This document shows positions 12,559 through 13,945 of a stretch of 13,945 bases of DNA, in pieces. Within the stretch, counting starts at the first letter, position 1. Each line of letters begins with the position of its first letter. Location of the stretch: assembly GCA_049514955.1 (NCBI GenBank), contig JBEKUO010000103.1, forward strand, positions 1 through 13,945. The letters run 5' to 3'. This DNA is from Bog-159 sp049514955. GTDB taxonomy: Bacteria > Acidobacteriota > Terriglobia > Bryobacterales > Bryobacteraceae. The notes beneath the pieces were generated by a model. It had not been told where the DNA came from. It worked only from the letters and a program-made list of their open reading frames with translations, and ran no database searches. The position numbers and the translations under genes are program-made.

Positions 12559-12686
12559 AGGGTGCTGAAAAAGCTTCGACAGGCTGAATGCCTGTCCCAC
12601 CATGGCCAGTAATCCGTTGATGCTCCGTGGTGGGGCAGGCGCTTTCGCCTGCCAATCGCGTCTGCCAAGGCCTTTTTCAGTACCCT
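12559..12686. mobile_element. 128-bp MITE-like element with 15-bp terminal inverted repeats
   Basis: Ends AGGGTGCTGAAAAAG (12559-12573) and CTTTTTCAGTACCCT (12672-12686) are inverted with 14 of 15 matching. Flanks carry the direct repeat CTTCAG (12553-12558 and 12687-12692), consistent with a 6-bp target-site duplication; deleting the element plus one CTTCAG recreates a perfect GCACGC-TTCA-GCGTGC hairpin. There is no coding capacity, so a transposase would have to act in trans. Internal hairpins are GACAGGC-TGAAT-GCCTGTC (12578-12596) and GGCAGGCG-CTTT-CGCCTGCC (12634-12653). Confidence 0.8.
12578..12653. repeat. Inner palindromic unit inside the MITE-like element
   Basis: GCCTGTCCCACCA (12590-12602) pairs with TGGTGGGGCAGGC (12628-12640) with one mismatch, and each arm is itself part of a smaller hairpin (12578-12596 and 12634-12653). 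The arrangement, two small hairpins joined by complementary arms, is like the CTTCAG repeat but with a different sequence, so a second repeat type may have been captured between the terminal inverted repeats. Confidence 0.6.
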
Positions 12687-12773
12687 CTTCAGCGTGCTGC
12701 TGTGGGCTTCAGCCCACAGTCAGTATTCGGCGAGCTGAAGCTCGCCGCAGCACGCTAGCGTGCGCCACGCGCT

Positions 12774-13253
12774 TCAGCCGTTGCTCTGCGCTTGCCGGCT
12801 CTGCATGCGGCGCTGCCGCATCTGACGGAAATGCGCGGGAAGCTGATCGGCCTTGGCCCGTTGTTCCGGGGTCAGGCTGCTGTAAAGCTTGGCGAACGTC
12901 TGGTGGCGCATGGCCGACAACTGACCCTTGAGGCTGCCCTCTTGGGCGCTGAGTTGTTGAATCGCGCCGGAATCGTTCGCCCTGATCGCCTGAAACATCT
13001 GCTGGCGGACCTGTTTCAACTGTTCGCGAACGGGCTGCCCGGATTGACGCGCCGCCTGGAGGTCCGCCTTAGCCTGCGCTCTCTGTGCATCGGTCAGATT
13101 CAGGTAATTCGCGATGCGCTCGCCGCGATTGTGCAAACCCTGCTGCTGCGCCGGTGGTTGCGCCGGTTGGTTGGAAACTTGCGCACCGGCGGCCAAAAGC
13201 ATCCCCCCGGCCATAGCTGGAACTGCAATGAAACGTACTAATGTGCTCTTCAT
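12774..13253 (-). CDS. Periplasmic Spy/CpxP-like protein with LTxxQ motifs
   Basis: 159 residues. Signal peptide MKSTLVRFIAVPAMAGGMLL with cleavage probably after AAGA (about residue 24), then a Gln/Pro-rich linker (25-39) and an all-helical domain. The two family motifs are LTDAQ (53-57) and LTPEQ (127-131), with charged Arg/Gln/Ala-rich helices between and a basic C-terminus. Spy and CpxP act as periplasmic chaperones or stress sensors against misfolded envelope proteins and metals; this one has the right size and layout, but the sequence is divergent and low in complexity. ATG at 13253 lies behind GGAGAGAGG (about 12 bp upstream, rather far). The stop codon falls in a GCTTCAGC sequence just beyond repeat copy C. 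It is divergent from the secreted hypothetical gene at 13423, with 169 bp between. Confidence 0.82.
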   Translation of the reverse strand: MKSTLVRFIAVPAMAGGMLLAAGAQVSNQPAQPPAQQQGLHNRGERIANYLNLTDAQRAQAKADLQAARQSGQPVREQLKQVRQQMFQAIRANDSGAIQQLSAQEGSLKGQLSAMRHQTFAKLYSSLTPEQRAKADQLPAHFRQMRQRRMQSRQAQSNG

Positions 13254-13293
13254 GGTGTCTTTTTACCTCTCTCCGTTTCCAGAGTAGCGGCCT

Positions 13294-13323
13294 ATTGTAA
13301 AGCGAGCTTGTGCGGAGTGTAAG
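13294..13323 (-). promoter_or_regulatory. Promoter of the Spy/CpxP-like gene
   Basis: Minus strand: CTTACA (plus 13318-13323), 18-bp spacer, TACAAT (plus 13294-13299) within GCTTTACAATAGG. The start would be near 13287, giving a leader of about 34 nt with the GGAGAGAGG site. Confidence 0.5.
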
Positions 13324-13398
13324 AGTTTGTAAATGCCGTCGTACCGACACTAGTACCCTATGCTCAAAAAACATGGTTCGTTTTGCGGGCATGCGATT

Positions 13399-13404
13399 TA
13401 CAAT
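13399..13404 (+). promoter_or_regulatory. -10 box TACAAT of the secreted hypothetical gene
   Basis: TTTACAATTAG lies 18 bp before the ATG at 13423, placing the start site near 13411, immediately upstream of the Shine-Dalgarno GGAGGG (13414-13419). No convincing -35 box is seen. Confidence 0.45.
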
Positions 13405-13422
13405 TAGCAGCACGGAGGGTTT

Positions 13423-13926
13423 ATGACGAGAAAAACGTTACTCACATCCATCGTTTGCGGGCTGCTCGTACTGATCGGCCAGCCCATGTCACTGGTAGCC
13501 GCATCACCGTCATTAGCGGGTTCCTGGCTGATTACTCTGACCCCCACGGGACCCACACCCACACTGTCGATTCCGGGGCTGGCGACCTTCACTACCAACG
13601 GTTCGCTGATAGAGACCGACGGCACTGAAGTGAGTCCGGGCATAATCACAGCGCCTCCTGGGCCGACGTACGGCACTCCCGGACACGGCATCTGGCAACT
13701 GGGTCCCTGCATGTGTAATTTCTATGTGCAGTACTTCAGCCTCGTGGTCAACGCCGACGGATCGCTGTATGCCACGAATGTCACCACGGCAACCGTGACC
13801 TTGTCTTCGACCGGCACGCAATTCAGCGGCACCTATATGACGGCCCAAGAAGTCGGAGGGATCACCAAAGCGATCGCTTCCGGCGCCATCAGCGGGACAC
13901 TGATTCCGCACCCCAAATTGCCTTAG
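13423..13926 (+). CDS. Secreted beta-rich hypothetical protein
   Basis: 167 residues, no recognised family. The N-terminus is a clear signal peptide: TRK, a hydrophobic core (LLTSIVCGLLVLIG), and a likely cleavage near VAA/SPS (about residue 27). The mature part is rich in Thr, Ser, Gly and Pro with alternating hydrophobic residues (SWLITLTPTG, LATFTTNGSLIETDG, FSLVVNADGSLYATN, GTQFSGTYM), suggesting a small beta-barrel or beta-sandwich resembling lipocalin-like secreted proteins. A CMC pair sits in the middle (LGPCMCNFYVQY), unusual and possibly a metal or disulfide site. ATG at 13423 follows GGAGGG at good spacing. The stop is TAG at 13924-13926 and the window ends 19 bp later. Secreted proteins of this GSW-x-x-TLTP type are common in Acidobacteria, from memory; role unknown. 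Confidence 0.72.
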   Translation: MTRKTLLTSIVCGLLVLIGQPMSLVAASPSLAGSWLITLTPTGPTPTLSIPGLATFTTNGSLIETDGTEVSPGIITAPPGPTYGTPGHGIWQLGPCMCNFYVQYFSLVVNADGSLYATNVTTATVTLSSTGTQFSGTYMTAQEVGGITKAIASGAISGTLIPHPKLP

Positions 13927-13945
13927 AAACCCGGTCCGGCCGGCC

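Larger units (their letters stand above)
12543..12768. repeat. CTTCAG hairpin repeat, copy C, interrupted by a MITE-like insert
   Basis: Outer arms GTGGCGCACGCT (12543-12554) and AGCGTGCGCCAC (12757-12768) are perfect inverted repeats. Hairpins: GCACGC-TTCA-GCGTGC (split by the insert at 12559-12686), CTGTGGGC-TTCA-GCCCACAG (12700-12719, 8-bp stem), GGCGAGC-TGAA-GCTCGCC (12729-12746, 7-bp stem), and GCACGC-TA-GCGTGC (12750-12763). Without the insert and one CTTCAG the element is 92 bp, close to the 103 bp of copy A, with the same hairpin order. It fills the gap between two convergent stops (12534 and 12774). Confidence 0.88.

Overview
The window is a high-GC, gene-dense chromosomal segment. 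It most resembles Acidobacteriota of the Solibacter/Bryobacter type. This placement is inference from the gene mix (Tat-exported enzymes, a secreted glyoxalase-fold protein, a short GT4 enzyme) and from the intergenic hairpin repeats; no rRNA or other marker gene is present to confirm it.

Layout. (1) 1-2323: a TldD/TldE-type metalloprotease pair, tldD cut off by the left edge. (2) 2326-2428: a hairpin repeat, then two truncated coding remnants lying head to head (2433-2840) and a C-rich, repeat-bearing gap (2841-3121). (3) 3146-4261: a Tat-exported PLP aminotransferase of the HisC type, whose stop codon lies 1 bp from that of a 37-residue membrane micro-ORF on the other strand (4263-4376), which has its own promoter and a structured leader. 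(4) 4669-8370: a run of five same-strand genes (HU-type DNA-binding protein, M50 site-2 protease, WaaE-like GT2, short GT4 glycosyltransferase, type IV prepilin peptidase) separated by at most 25 bp, probably one transcript from a sigma-70-like promoter at 4586-4615. Surface glycan building, intramembrane proteolysis and pilin processing are all envelope functions. (5) 8371-8648: a hairpin repeat and the remnant of a ParD-like antitoxin. (6) 8685-10560: a divergent pair, an atypical SDR epimerase and a SAM methyltransferase, whose start codons are only 19 bp apart and share a palindromic -10 region. (7) 10651-12534: a divergent pair, a Tat-exported TIM-barrel oxidoreductase-like protein and a secreted glyoxalase-fold protein. 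(8) 12774-13926: a divergent pair, a Spy/CpxP-like periplasmic protein and a secreted hypothetical protein.

The most notable non-coding signal is a family of short hairpins. Their stems differ from copy to copy but keep base pairing, and the loop is always TTCA or TGAA. Copies at 2326-2428, 8371-8413 and 12543-12768 each fill the gap between two convergent genes, which suggests a bidirectional 3'-end or terminator function. The third copy is split by a 128-bp MITE-like element with 15-bp terminal inverted repeats and a 6-bp direct repeat; removing it restores a perfect hairpin. A fourth convergent gap (10561-10650) holds a hairpin of a different repeat type. Several genes here also appear to be transcribed as leaderless or near-leaderless mRNAs, with TATACT or TACAAT placed 6-8 nt before the ATG.

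No rRNA, tRNA, CRISPR array or complete insertion sequence was seen.
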